A DNA stretch of 57,025 nt from Thermoproteota archaeon (lineage in GTDB: Archaea; Thermoproteota; Thermoprotei_A; Sulfolobales; Ignisphaeraceae), in contig JAADCV010000019.1 of the NCBI GenBank assembly GCA_013154235.1, positions 1 through 57,025 of the forward strand, written 5' to 3'. Position numbers and translations under genes: made by a program. The notes below the pieces were generated by a model that saw only the letters and a list, made by a program, of their open reading frames with translations, had not been told where the DNA came from and made no database searches. Numbering within the stretch: the stretch's first letter is position 1; each line of letters starts with the position of its first letter. Below are positions 26,871 to 35,501 of the stretch, piece after piece.

Positions 26871-28574
26871 GTGGCTCACGAGAGACTTGCAGCAGCACTA
26901 ATACTATTAGCAATCGTGTCGAGCGTACTAGCTCTCTATGCAGATGCATCGCGTGAGATTGGGTGTGTCAATGCCTACTTCTTAGCTTACAACAACGAAA
27001 CCAAGACCGGATCCGTTGTTCCAGCGAGAATATGCGTGTTCAGCAGCTCGCGCCCCTCGGTAGCTATAGTGGGTGTAAGATACAATCCGAGCGTGCTGGA
27101 CTCGTTCCTCGTAGCTCTACATACGATCTCTAGGTTCTGCACACCTAGGGCTAACCATGTTCGCGTGGTTGTGTACTTTAACGGTGGCAATCTATACGTA
27201 GAGGGCGCTAGCGGATCCCTTCTCTTTGCACTATCTGTGCTGAAGATCCTCAACGCTACAAGAATCATGAATGTTAGCTCCGCTACAGGAGTTCTATCGA
27301 TCGACGGTTTTATCGACCCTGTCGGAGCTGTTCGAGAGAAGCTTGCTGCAGCGTACCGTAGACACATAGCTACAGTGCTGGTACCCCTCCTAAACTACGT
27401 TATGGCTAGAAACGCTTCGCCTAAGCCTAAGGTAGTGTACGTAGATACTATTCTAGATGTATGCAAGAAAAGGTACCGAGCCCCCTTAGCTTCTCCCGCA
27501 ACTATGAACGTGAACAGAACTATAGTCTCGAAGATGTACAGTGTGCTACGAGACGACGTCTATAGGTTTACGCGGCTAGCTAACTCTACGCTAGCTAAGC
27601 TACCTCCGAAAGCTAGAGCTTCGCTTACAAAAACCTTCGAGACCTACCTTCGAATAATCCGTAGGCTCGTTAAGGAGAACCACATCTATAGTGCTGCTAG
27701 CCAGAGCTTTGGCCTCTACATAACGGTTGCTAACGCATCGCTTAGCTACACCAATCTAACTTACTTGTCGAGGCTGGTCGATGAAGCGGTTAACATAGTG
27801 AATAATGTGTATGAGAAGCTGGAGAGGTCCAAGTCTATAAGTGTAAATGCAATACCGTTCGTTCTAGTGCTGCTCAACCGCATAAAGGATACGGTGTTCT
27901 ACGCAAACGTGTTTAGAAACATAACTGTGACCCTACCACCGAAAGCTATCCGTGTGTCGAGGCTCGCTTCAATAGTTTCATACACGTACGGAAGGGGGCT
28001 CACATCGCAAACATGGTTCAAGCTCTTCACGATAGCCAACAGCAGCGGGGGGCCCTACCTACCCTCTAGGATAGTGCTTCGCGCGTCGTGGAAGGTGCTT
28101 AACCTAGTTTCAGGAATGATAGAGCTAGGGCGTGCGTACTCACCTCTCTCGTTAGATACTATAGCTAGCACTAGGGGGTACCTAGCAGCGTTAAGCGGTA
28201 ATTCTAGCCTCGAGAGAAAGGTCTTTAATGACATACGCGAGCTTCTCACTATAAACCTCGAGAACCTGACGCCTGTACAGAGGATAATACCGTACTTCTA
28301 CACTCTCTACTCAAACGATCTTAGGAAACTCAGGAACGTGTCCATAGATACGCAAATAATGTTCTACTCGCTATCCGATCTAATAGCTAGCGCAACAATA
28401 AATACTGAGGAGGCCATACGCGCCGTATCTGCACCACAGCGAACCTGGAGCCCTCCGAATAGCCTTGTGTACGGAGCTATCTACGCGTCGAGTATAATAT
28501 CAGCGGGTGCAATGATTGTCGCCCTACTTCTTCTTAAGGTAATCGAGAAGCGACTTCGTGCCGCGTCCGCTTGA
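26871..28574 (+). CDS. Membrane-anchored Lon-like (S16) protease-domain protein
   Basis: 567 residues. N-terminal membrane helix (about 6-24) and C-terminal helix (about 537-558) flank an extracytoplasmic body with many N-glycosylation sequons. Residues ~100-170 look like a Lon proteolytic domain: V-E-G-A-S-G-S-L-L-F-A-L-S-V supplies the serine, and G-F-I-D-P-V-G-A-V-R-E-K-L-A-A-A the lysine of the Ser-Lys dyad. There is no AAA+ domain. Long helices follow. Start GTG 26871. The 3' end overlaps the uracil-DNA glycosylase gene by 51 bases. Confidence 0.78.
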   Translation: MAHERLAAALILLAIVSSVLALYADASREIGCVNAYFLAYNNETKTGSVVPARICVFSSSRPSVAIVGVRYNPSVLDSFLVALHTISRFCTPRANHVRVVVYFNGGNLYVEGASGSLLFALSVLKILNATRIMNVSSATGVLSIDGFIDPVGAVREKLAAAYRRHIATVLVPLLNYVMARNASPKPKVVYVDTILDVCKKRYRAPLASPATMNVNRTIVSKMYSVLRDDVYRFTRLANSTLAKLPPKARASLTKTFETYLRIIRRLVKENHIYSAASQSFGLYITVANASLSYTNLTYLSRLVDEAVNIVNNVYEKLERSKSISVNAIPFVLVLLNRIKDTVFYANVFRNITVTLPPKAIRVSRLASIVSYTYGRGLTSQTWFKLFTIANSSGGPYLPSRIVLRASWKVLNLVSGMIELGRAYSPLSLDTIASTRGYLAALSGNSSLERKVFNDIRELLTINLENLTPVQRIIPYFYTLYSNDLRKLRNVSIDTQIMFYSLSDLIASATINTEEAIRAVSAPQRTWSPPNSLVYGAIYASSIISAGAMIVALLLLKVIEKRLRAASA

Positions 28575-29183
28575 CTCCTGCGCTGAGCCTCCTTTTTCTA
28601 GCACTTCCTTAGCTCTCCTCAGATCCTCTATTAGTGTGCTCCTGAGAGACGGGTTGTATAGAGCAGCAGCCGGGTGTATTGTTGGAACTACGCTTAGCTT
28701 GAGCCCAAGCAGATTAACCTCGTAAACTTTGCCTCGCATTCGCGTTACACCACCCCACTTCATTCCAGCTCGTGTGAAGACCCATTTCCCAGCAACATTA
28801 CCAAGGGTTACAATAACTATGGGTTTAAGCAGCAGTATCTGGCTCTCGAGGTAGGGAGAACACGCTTCTATCTCTTCCTCTCGAGGTTCTCTATTCCCCG
28901 GGGGCCTGCACTTAACCACGTTAGTTATGTAAACGCTGCTTCGAGGAAGCCCGATGCTCTCTAGAGACATCGTGAGAAGCCTACCAGCTGCCCCAACGAA
29001 AGGCCTACCAAGCTCGTCCTCTGTAGCTCCAGGAGCCTCGCCTATCAGCATAGCTCTAGCATCCTTAGGTCCCTCGCCAGGGACAGCGTTCTTCCTGCTT
29101 CGATGGAGTGGGCATCTAGTGCAGTGCTTTATGGCGTTCTCGAGCTCTTCCCAGGAGCTGAATCGCGTTTGCGTGAATATCAC
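28524..29183 (-). CDS. udg: Uracil-DNA glycosylase, type 4 (UDGa)
   Basis: 219 residues. The [4Fe-4S] ligands begin C-T-R-C-P-L near the N-terminus, with later C-R-P-P-G-N-R and C-S-P-Y. The active-site loop G-E-A-P-G-A-T-E-D-E-L-G-R-P-F-V-G is characteristic of family 4, as is H-P-A-A-A-L near the C-terminus. It removes uracil from deaminated DNA, important at high temperature. The C-terminal 50 bases overlap the convergent Lon-like gene. Confidence 0.95.
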   Translation of the reverse strand: MIFTQTRFSSWEELENAIKHCTRCPLHRSRKNAVPGEGPKDARAMLIGEAPGATEDELGRPFVGAAGRLLTMSLESIGLPRSSVYITNVVKCRPPGNREPREEEIEACSPYLESQILLLKPIVIVTLGNVAGKWVFTRAGMKWGGVTRMRGKVYEVNLLGLKLSVVPTIHPAAALYNPSLRSTLIEDLRRAKEVLEKGGSAQESSGRGTKSLLDYLKKK

Positions 29184-29250
29184 CTAGTGTATCCTCCCCA
29201 TCAAGGATGTTTTTATAGGGTTCTCTTCACTTCTCTTGAGGGGCTTGCAT

Positions 29251-29457
29251 ATGGCGCTAAAGCACCGCAAGTATGTGTACGTTGAGAGAAGCGATGGGTG
29301 GTATGTCAAGGTTAGGGTTCTTAAGGGTAGAGCAGAAAGCGATCCATCTAGATACATAGTTGTGGGGCCTAAGGTTCGCGAGCCCCCGTTAACCGCTGAG
29401 GTAATTAGGGAGGCGTCGCTACCCGAGGAGGTGAGGAAGAAGCTCTACGAGGTATAG
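29251..29457 (+). CDS. Small conserved-looking basic protein, unknown function
   Basis: 68 residues from ATG 29251 (an earlier in-frame start at 29236 is less likely). It is compact: two or three strands (K-Y-V-Y-V-E-R-S-D-G-W-Y-V-K-V-R-V-L) and a C-terminal helix, no cysteines or membrane segments. A TATA-like GTTTTTATAGG at about 29208-29218 and a GAGGGG ribosome-binding sequence support expression. The stop codon abuts the C/D RNA that follows, so the two may share a transcript. Confidence 0.7.
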   Translation: MALKHRKYVYVERSDGWYVKVRVLKGRAESDPSRYIVVGPKVREPPLTAEVIREASLPEEVRKKLYEV

Positions 29458-29514
29458 CCAGTGATGATGCCGACGTAGACCGATGTAGTGACGAAGGGTC
29501 GATATGCTGAGGCT
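29456..29514 (+). ncRNA. C/D box guide sRNA aimed at 23S rRNA domain V
   Basis: C GTGATGA (29461-29467), 12-nt guide, D' CCGA (29480-29483), 4-nt spacer, C' GTGACGA (29488-29494), 12-nt guide, D CTGA (29507-29510), with terminal stem AGCC (29456-29459) / GGCT (29511-29514). The D guide ends GTCGATATG, complementary to CAUAUCGAC, a highly conserved stretch near the peptidyl transferase region of 23S rRNA. The D' guide contains GCCGAC, partly complementary to the nearby conserved GUCGGC. N+5 would place a methyl on the second U of CAUAU. Target matches are recalled, not computed. Confidence 0.92.
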
Positions 29515-30221
29515 CAACCCTTCAATTCCATACACACGCTGCGAGCCACCTCCTTTAGAGCGCCCTTGAAAGCCATGTCAGCTAAAGCGCCTAGTCCGAA
29601 CCTAGAGACAAGTTCTTGAAAGAGCCTCGTATGCTTGCATCCGTACTCAGCTTCTAACTCCTTGAGCACGCTGAGCACTCTTGACTGAAGATATTCGCCT
29701 ATCTTAGCATCGACCGAGTCTGCTAGATGAACTACCAGCCCCTCTACTGTAGATATAGGTACAGTTCCGTGAACCTCGCTGAGGACCCTAAGAAGCTTCT
29801 CGGGGCAGCCGCGCTTGGAGGCTTCAGCGACGATAGCGTAGTCGTGGCTAAAGTACCAGTCGACACGAGGTTTGTAGCATCCATCAAGTTCGCTGTACTC
29901 GTACTGATAGTACTTGTATAGATCGTGGAGTATGGATGCAGCGATAACGAGATCTACGTCTAGCTCCAACTCATAGACCCTCTTAAGGATTTCAGCTATG
30001 CGGATCGCAGTCATTGTAACGGCGATCGTATGGTGAACTAGACCCCCTCTATACATATGGTGCTTTCGTGGAGCAGCTGGCGACTCCTCTAGACTTATCT
30101 TAGGCTCTGCGCTCGGGGCTACACTCAATCGAGGATTCTCGATGAAGGACTCTAGGCATTTCCGCAGCTCTCGCTCTTTCACTTGCAGCACCATCCTCCT
30201 AAGATCCTCTAGGCTATGCAT
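29514..30221 (-). CDS. HD-domain phosphohydrolase-like protein
   Basis: About 235 residues from ATG 30221, whose codon overlaps the stop of the upstream methyltransferase (ATGCATAG); an alternative start at 30263 lies deeper inside that gene. The metal site reads H-H-M-Y-R-G-G-L-V-H-H, then A-S-I-L-H-D-L-Y-K, then H-L-A-D-S-V-D-A-K, the H...HD...D order of HD hydrolases related to RNase Y/nucleotide phosphohydrolases. Substrate unknown. It ends at the terminal stem of the C/D RNA on the other strand. Confidence 0.85.
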   Translation of the reverse strand: MHSLEDLRRMVLQVKERELRKCLESFIENPRLSVAPSAEPKISLEESPAAPRKHHMYRGGLVHHTIAVTMTAIRIAEILKRVYELELDVDLVIAASILHDLYKYYQYEYSELDGCYKPRVDWYFSHDYAIVAEASKRGCPEKLLRVLSEVHGTVPISTVEGLVVHLADSVDAKIGEYLQSRVLSVLKELEAEYGCKHTRLFQELVSRFGLGALADMAFKGALKEVARSVCMELKG

Positions 30222-30831
30222 TCGAGACACCACGTAGAGACCTAGAGCGTAGCCTAGAAACAAATAGGCCTAGGTTCTTAGCGATGCCGACTCTTCTAGC
30301 CTTAGGATTTGAGAGGCCCGTTACGTACATCCATAGAACCCTATCGAATTTGTTTTCATCAACTAGAACTCTGGCATAGACTGGGCTCCATCCCCTTATA
30401 GCGAAGTCGAGGGTCACGATAATTGTTCCATCGCTCAGCTCATCCTCTAGCTTTGGAGACAACTGTTCTAGCACCGATGGATAGAGGTATGCATAGACAA
30501 TCGTTGGATTAACGGACCCTAGATCTACATCGAAGAAGCTCTTGCAAATCACCTCAACCCGATCTTCAACACCCTCAACACGCGCCCAGATCTCCGTTAC
30601 GTTACAAAGCACCCTATCTATCTCTACACATACGCTCCTAGCCCCACGCTTAGCCGCCTTCACAACCACCCTACCATCACCGCACCCAAGATCTACAAGC
30701 ACATCCCTTGGCCCAACCCCTAGCATCTCCAGCATACGCTCCACCACAAGCTTTGGACTAGGTATCCAAGGGACTGCCACAGCCTGGAATCCCTCAATAA
30801 GCCCGGCTACAGAGGGTTTTAGGGGAATCAT
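30214..30831 (-). CDS. SAM-dependent methyltransferase, aKMT-like
   Basis: About 205 residues from ATG 30831. Motif I is D-L-G-C-G-D-G-R-V-V, with an acidic end of strand 2 (C-V-E-I-D) and P-S-P-K-L-V-V-E-R-M-L just before the fold, as in the crenarchaeal protein lysine methyltransferase aKMT. It lacks a DNA/RNA MTase N-P-P-Y motif. ATG 30831 shares the four bases CATG with the ATG of the divergent radical SAM gene; GTG 30780 is a plausible later start that would leave room for a promoter. Confidence 0.8.
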   Translation of the reverse strand: MIPLKPSVAGLIEGFQAVAVPWIPSPKLVVERMLEMLGVGPRDVLVDLGCGDGRVVVKAAKRGARSVCVEIDRVLCNVTEIWARVEGVEDRVEVICKSFFDVDLGSVNPTIVYAYLYPSVLEQLSPKLEDELSDGTIIVTLDFAIRGWSPVYARVLVDENKFDRVLWMYVTGLSNPKARRVGIAKNLGLFVSRLRSRSLRGVSNA

Positions 30832-31963
30832 GGGTAGATGCGCGCAGTGCGGTGCTAAAGGCTCCACAATCTCGGATGCTATAGGGCTCTGCGCCAACTG
30901 CATCAAGAACCTAGACGCTGATAGCCTTAGAGATCTCGTGCAGAGAGTGCACAGGGTCTCTAGAGAGCGATACGGGCTTCCGCTAAAGCCTCCAGATGAA
31001 GGTGAGGCTAGATGCAGTATATGCGTAAATGAGTGCAGAGTGCCTAACGGAGCCATCGGCTTCTGCGGCTACTGGAGATGCAATAGAGGCTCTCTAGAGC
31101 CCTTGTTTGGAAGCAGCAACCTTTTCGTGGAGTACTACCTCGACCCCCTTCCAACGAACTGCGTAGCGACACCCGTGTGCCCTGCTGCCACTGGATGCGG
31201 GTACCCTAGGTACGCCGCTAAGCCAGGTACCGAGGACGGCTTCTATAATCTTGCAGTCTTCTTATCTGCATGCAATCTCGATTGCCTATTCTGCCAGAAC
31301 CATATCTACAAGAGGGCGCTTAGCCTTAAGCTTAGAGAGTATATCAAGCCTATAGAGGAGATTGTTTCAGCTGCTGAGGATCCTCGCATAACCTGCGTGT
31401 GCTACTTTGGTGGAGACCCTACACCCTTCGCCCCACAGCTCATTCGCGCTTCTAGAGCTATACTCGATAGAAGTAAGGGTAGAGTCAAGAGAATATGCTG
31501 GGAGACTAACGGACTCGCGAACCCCGAGCTCATGAGAAGGATGGCTGAGATAAGCTTGGAGAGCGGCGGAATCGTCAAGATCGATTGGAAGTGCTGCGAC
31601 CCAAAGATATACTCCGTACTAACGGGAGTCGACGGCTTCAGAGCTATCGAAAGAATTAAGAGGAACATCAGGCTCGTAGCAGAGATGGCGAGACGCAGAC
31701 CCGAGGTACCGCTGCTCGTAGTAAGCACACTGCTTGTTCCAGGCTACGTAGATTGCGAGGAGGTCGAGAACATAGCTAGGTTCATCGCATCTATAGACCC
31801 CTCCATACCATACATACTGCTAGCCTTCCACCCAGATCACCTCCTCCGCGACCTGCCACCAACCAGCCTATCACATGCTAACGAGGCACTAAAGCGAGCT
31901 AGAGAAGCTGGCCTCGAACGCGTATACCTAGAGAACGCGTGGCTCCTCGGCAACTACTACTAG
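30830..31963 (+). CDS. Radical SAM protein, PflA/AmmeMemoRadiSam-like
   Basis: 377 residues from ATG 30830. The N-terminus carries two cysteine pairs (C-A-Q-C-G ... C-A-N-C, then C-S-I-C-V-N-E-C) as in zinc-ribbon-bearing PflA-like proteins. The radical SAM motif C-N-L-D-C-L-F-C (C-x3-C-x2-C) is at about 149-156, followed by F-G-G-D-P-T-P and E-T-N-G. Such enzymes activate glycyl-radical proteins or have unknown partners; no glycyl-radical enzyme is visible in the window. The reading frame is open further upstream but only as antisense of the methyltransferase gene. Confidence 0.9.
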   Translation: MGRCAQCGAKGSTISDAIGLCANCIKNLDADSLRDLVQRVHRVSRERYGLPLKPPDEGEARCSICVNECRVPNGAIGFCGYWRCNRGSLEPLFGSSNLFVEYYLDPLPTNCVATPVCPAATGCGYPRYAAKPGTEDGFYNLAVFLSACNLDCLFCQNHIYKRALSLKLREYIKPIEEIVSAAEDPRITCVCYFGGDPTPFAPQLIRASRAILDRSKGRVKRICWETNGLANPELMRRMAEISLESGGIVKIDWKCCDPKIYSVLTGVDGFRAIERIKRNIRLVAEMARRRPEVPLLVVSTLLVPGYVDCEEVENIARFIASIDPSIPYILLAFHPDHLLRDLPPTSLSHANEALKRAREAGLERVYLENAWLLGNYY

Positions 31964-32070
31964 AACGCCTCAGACAGCCACCGCATCTTCATCTGCTCCG
32001 CGTGGTCGGAAACTCTTCATCGGCTAAAGGCAGCTACTCAAGAACTACACTAGCAGAAGGGTGCTCTAAA

Positions 32071-33375
32071 GTGATTAAGGATCTAAAAGAACTCCGTGAG
32101 GAACTTGAAAAGCTAACCGATGAGCTTAGGAAGCGCATTAAAGTTGATGAGCATGGAATAGCTAGGTTCAGCACGGACTCTGTAGAACCCATGGACAAGA
32201 TAAAGGATACTCTCATAGACTTCTTTGTTGGAGAACAGCTATCTGAAGCCGAATACTGGCTAGATCAAGTTAGGCGCGAGGTCCGTCGGTTAGTTAGAAA
32301 CCTTGATCTACGAGGCTTCACTTATCCCAGGGAATTCAACTCATTTATATCTGATCCTAGAGCGCATCTAAGGAAGAAGCTCTTCAACTATATAGATGAC
32401 TTAGCTTGCGGAAGAATAGATGTAGAGGAGCTGCTACGCAAAGCAGCGGCAGCACTGCGCACATCTCTTAGAACGAACCTGCGCAGCGCCTACCAAATAT
32501 GGTGCGTAGCAGCAATAATCAACGAACTTCACGAGAAACTGAGCTATGTGCTTGAATTTCCAGAGCATCGATTCCTAAACTTCGATAGGAGTGGTAAGCA
32601 GAGGCTTGGCATAATACCACCGAACTTAGTACTGATTCGATACAGCAAGGGGTATCTAAGTTTCTTCCACGAGGCTCCGAGACCCATAAGCTGGGAGGAT
32701 ACTCCTGATCTTAAACGAGTATGGAGTCTATACACAGCACTTCGTCCAGATATGCTTGTCTACAGCGGTAAGGTAATGAACATCGTTAACATTCCCAACG
32801 ATCCTCCGATAAAGAGACCAAACGTACTGATAGAAATCAAGGAGACTCCAGACTGGTATAACCGGGTTAGGGATCTGAAAGGATACCTGCGCAAACCCCT
32901 AACGGCAGAAGAATGGAGATCTAAGTGGAAGGAGGGACTACATATAAGCCTAGCAAGCATAGCGAATGTACTAAACGTTAAGAGATCCGAGGTTAAGCGC
33001 CGCGTTGAAGAAGGTGCCTCTCTCAGGGTTAGAGAGTACAAGCTACTGCATCTCTATGTATCGACATATAGTCCAGATAAGGCTGTTCTGATAAGCAAGC
33101 ATCCTCTACCAGACGATATAAGAGAGGATATAGAGTCTCGGAATGTTCTTGTCCTAGATGATGTTGGCTTCGATAAGCGGAAGCTAGCACCGCTTGTTGA
33201 AATTCTGGACTCTATAGCAACCTTTGGCGACTGCAGGTCTGTTTCAGTGAGTCTTCGCGTGGAGACTCTTAAGAAGGTGATGCGTATGTGTGCAAAAATA
33301 GGTCTTGAATCCGAGAGCCCGGAGATGTGCATAGAGAGCATTATTGAGAGGCTTAGCCGTGGCCACGGGTCCTAG
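32071..33375 (+). CDS. Predicted PD-(D/E)XK nuclease-like protein
   Basis: About 434 residues from GTG 32071; a longer frame from 31939 adds a low-quality N-terminus that overlaps the previous gene. It starts with a coiled-coil-like helix (L-K-E-L-R-E-E-L-E-K-L). Around 225-265 is R-P-D-M-L-V-Y-S-G followed by V-L-I-E-I-K-E, the spacing of D...(E/D)xK in restriction-endonuclease folds. A possible HTH follows (L-A-S-I-A-N-V-L-N-V-K-R-S-E-V). Function is unknown. It overlaps the convergent secreted-protein gene by 23 bases. Confidence 0.65.
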   Translation: MIKDLKELREELEKLTDELRKRIKVDEHGIARFSTDSVEPMDKIKDTLIDFFVGEQLSEAEYWLDQVRREVRRLVRNLDLRGFTYPREFNSFISDPRAHLRKKLFNYIDDLACGRIDVEELLRKAAAALRTSLRTNLRSAYQIWCVAAIINELHEKLSYVLEFPEHRFLNFDRSGKQRLGIIPPNLVLIRYSKGYLSFFHEAPRPISWEDTPDLKRVWSLYTALRPDMLVYSGKVMNIVNIPNDPPIKRPNVLIEIKETPDWYNRVRDLKGYLRKPLTAEEWRSKWKEGLHISLASIANVLNVKRSEVKRRVEEGASLRVREYKLLHLYVSTYSPDKAVLISKHPLPDDIREDIESRNVLVLDDVGFDKRKLAPLVEILDSIATFGDCRSVSVSLRVETLKKVMRMCAKIGLESESPEMCIESIIERLSRGHGS

Positions 33376-35383
33376 TGGTGGTGCTAGTGCTGCTTGTGGT
33401 TGTTGTAGTTGTTGTTTGACCTCCCTGCTGTGATGATATCAGCTCCTCTAGCTCCTTTAGGAATCCTTTGACTATCTTTAATAGGTACTCGATGTTCGCT
33501 AAGTACTTCTTGCACTGCTTTATGTTGTTCTTCTCTATTTGCTGCACGGCGCATAGCAGATACTTTAGGCTCTCGTTAATCACTTCCTTAATCTTCTTTA
33601 TGAGGTTCTTAACGATTGTCGACACGTGCTTTGGAAGCATCTTGGTTATGTTGTTGAGCATCTTCGTTACCATCTCTATGCTTATAGAGACGTTGACGTA
33701 CTGCCTCACCACCGGTATCACTATCGCGATTTTCTCTATCTTCTCAAGCGCGTTAAGCTCATTGTCGATAATCTTCATAGTGATGTTCATGTTGATGCTG
33801 CTCGAGTTCATGAGTGCAGCGATGCTAGAGTTCATCAATACAGTCATGTTTTTGAGCTCGTTTAGCCACTTGCTTACTGTCTTATTGAGGTAGCTGTTAG
33901 CTTCCTTAGTCACGTTCTGCCACTTCGCTAGCTTACTCATCATCTTAGTTAGCTCAGTGCTGACGTTAACGAACATCGTGTTTAGATTGCTTGCTAGCTC
34001 TATAGTTATCGAGTTTAGCTCTCTGGAGACGTTCATTAGGCAGCGCAGCTTCTCGGTATCGTTACTTAGAGACATGCACTGATTCGCTTTAGCCGCAAGC
34101 TTATCGAGCTCCCTCGAGATGTTTGTTGCAGTGCTCACCACTACCGTCATGTTAATCTCTTTACCTACCTTCATCATTTCGTTGATAACTGTCTTCAGAT
34201 GCTCTATAACTATCGTAATGTTGTGGAACGTGCTGTTTATGGTCTCCTTGATATGCTTAACGCTCACCTGAATCTGGTGCTCAACAGTGATCTCTACGAG
34301 CAGCGACTTCGCCTCCGCAATGTCGGCAGCAATCTTCTTCACTATCGCAACGGCCTTTTCTGTAGGTATCTTGCCGCTGATGATCTCCTTAAGCATCTTA
34401 CTGTCGTTGAGCAGGATCTCGAGCATCTTATAGATCTTGCTCTTAATGCTAGCGTTCTTAACGTTCTTCAACGCTTTCTCTAGCTTCCGTATCGTGGTGT
34501 TTAGCTCGTAGCTCAGCTTCTTAAGTAGCTCACTGCTTAGCTTTTCGGCCGCCTTACCATGCTTATGCTTCTCATGCTCATGGTGCCTAGCGCTCTTCGA
34601 CTTCTCTATCATCTTCATTATCTGCTCTAGGTGCTTAGCCTCAGACATTATGCTGTTCATGATCTTCTTCATTAGCTGCTTCAGATGCATGTGCATGTGC
34701 ATCATGACGCTCTTGTTGAGCATTAATATCGTTCTGTTGAGAATCCTCAGCATCTTTAGCGCATCAATGAGCTTTCTCTCTATCTTCGTCACGTTTATAC
34801 CTGTGACGTTCGCTGGTATTGTGCTGTTTATGATTGATACTATCTTGCTCGCTTCATGCGCTACAAGTAGTGGTACTAGCTCGATCTCTATGCTCATTAG
34901 GGCCTTCTTCATCTCCTTCATGCTGTGGCACTTGCTCAGCATCTTTACTATGCTGACGTTCATAGTGATGTTAAGCGCCTTGCTCAGCACCGATACTCTC
35001 TTAGCCACCTCCACCGCTATGCTTCTTGCGACGATTGTGGTGTTCTCTGCGTTTACGGGCCTCCCCGCATTCTTGATCTCATTGAGTAGTGCGGTGCAGC
35101 TCGATATGTAGTTCTCGAGCTCGCTTGCAGTCATTGCAGATATGTTAGCTTTTATGAGCTTCTGCGCCTGTTCCATTAGCTGAGGAGGTACTACATACAC
35201 TGATATCGCTCGCTCGATCATTATCTTCAGCAGCGTAGCTTCGGATCTCAGTTGCTCTATGGTTACCGTTACCTGAGTAGTTACGCTTGTGTCAGCAGCG
35301 CCTATAGGAGCTATCACCATAGATGCTAGCAGTATTGAGAGCATTATCACTGAGGCTATCGACACGAGGCCGAAGGACTTCAT
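33353..35383 (-). CDS. Secreted helical protein, Met/Lys/Asn-rich with Thr-rich tail
   Basis: 676 residues. Signal peptide (about 1-29), then an almost entirely helical, coiled-coil-like body packed with I/L/M, K and N-x-S/T sequons, and a Thr/Ser-rich tail of ~20 residues. A His/Met cluster (M-M-H-M-H-M-H near 230) and H-E-H-E-K-H-K-H-G near 270 could bind copper or other metals. No C-terminal membrane helix. Resembles archaeal cell-surface stalk proteins in composition only. Adenine-rich codon choice makes it stand out from its neighbours. A GGGTGAGG ribosome-binding sequence precedes the start. Confidence 0.8.
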   Translation of the reverse strand: MKSFGLVSIASVIMLSILLASMVIAPIGAADTSVTTQVTVTIEQLRSEATLLKIMIERAISVYVVPPQLMEQAQKLIKANISAMTASELENYISSCTALLNEIKNAGRPVNAENTTIVARSIAVEVAKRVSVLSKALNITMNVSIVKMLSKCHSMKEMKKALMSIEIELVPLLVAHEASKIVSIINSTIPANVTGINVTKIERKLIDALKMLRILNRTILMLNKSVMMHMHMHLKQLMKKIMNSIMSEAKHLEQIMKMIEKSKSARHHEHEKHKHGKAAEKLSSELLKKLSYELNTTIRKLEKALKNVKNASIKSKIYKMLEILLNDSKMLKEIISGKIPTEKAVAIVKKIAADIAEAKSLLVEITVEHQIQVSVKHIKETINSTFHNITIVIEHLKTVINEMMKVGKEINMTVVVSTATNISRELDKLAAKANQCMSLSNDTEKLRCLMNVSRELNSITIELASNLNTMFVNVSTELTKMMSKLAKWQNVTKEANSYLNKTVSKWLNELKNMTVLMNSSIAALMNSSSINMNITMKIIDNELNALEKIEKIAIVIPVVRQYVNVSISIEMVTKMLNNITKMLPKHVSTIVKNLIKKIKEVINESLKYLLCAVQQIEKNNIKQCKKYLANIEYLLKIVKGFLKELEELISSQQGGQTTTTTTTSSTSTTTRTRGHG

Positions 35384-35501
35384 TGCGCCTCACCCAGCAC
35401 CCGGGGCTCTCTGTAGCTGAAGGAGCTTATTAGGAACCCCCTGAAGATGGGAGTTTCATCTGGTTACAATTGAATAGGGAAAGACTAAAACAAATTGATT
35501 G

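Noticed and set aside
31964-32070. N-terminal extension of the nuclease-like protein, or a guide RNA, in this gap
   Set aside because: The extension has atypical residues and overlaps the radical SAM gene; GATGA motifs here lack matching D boxes at proper spacing.
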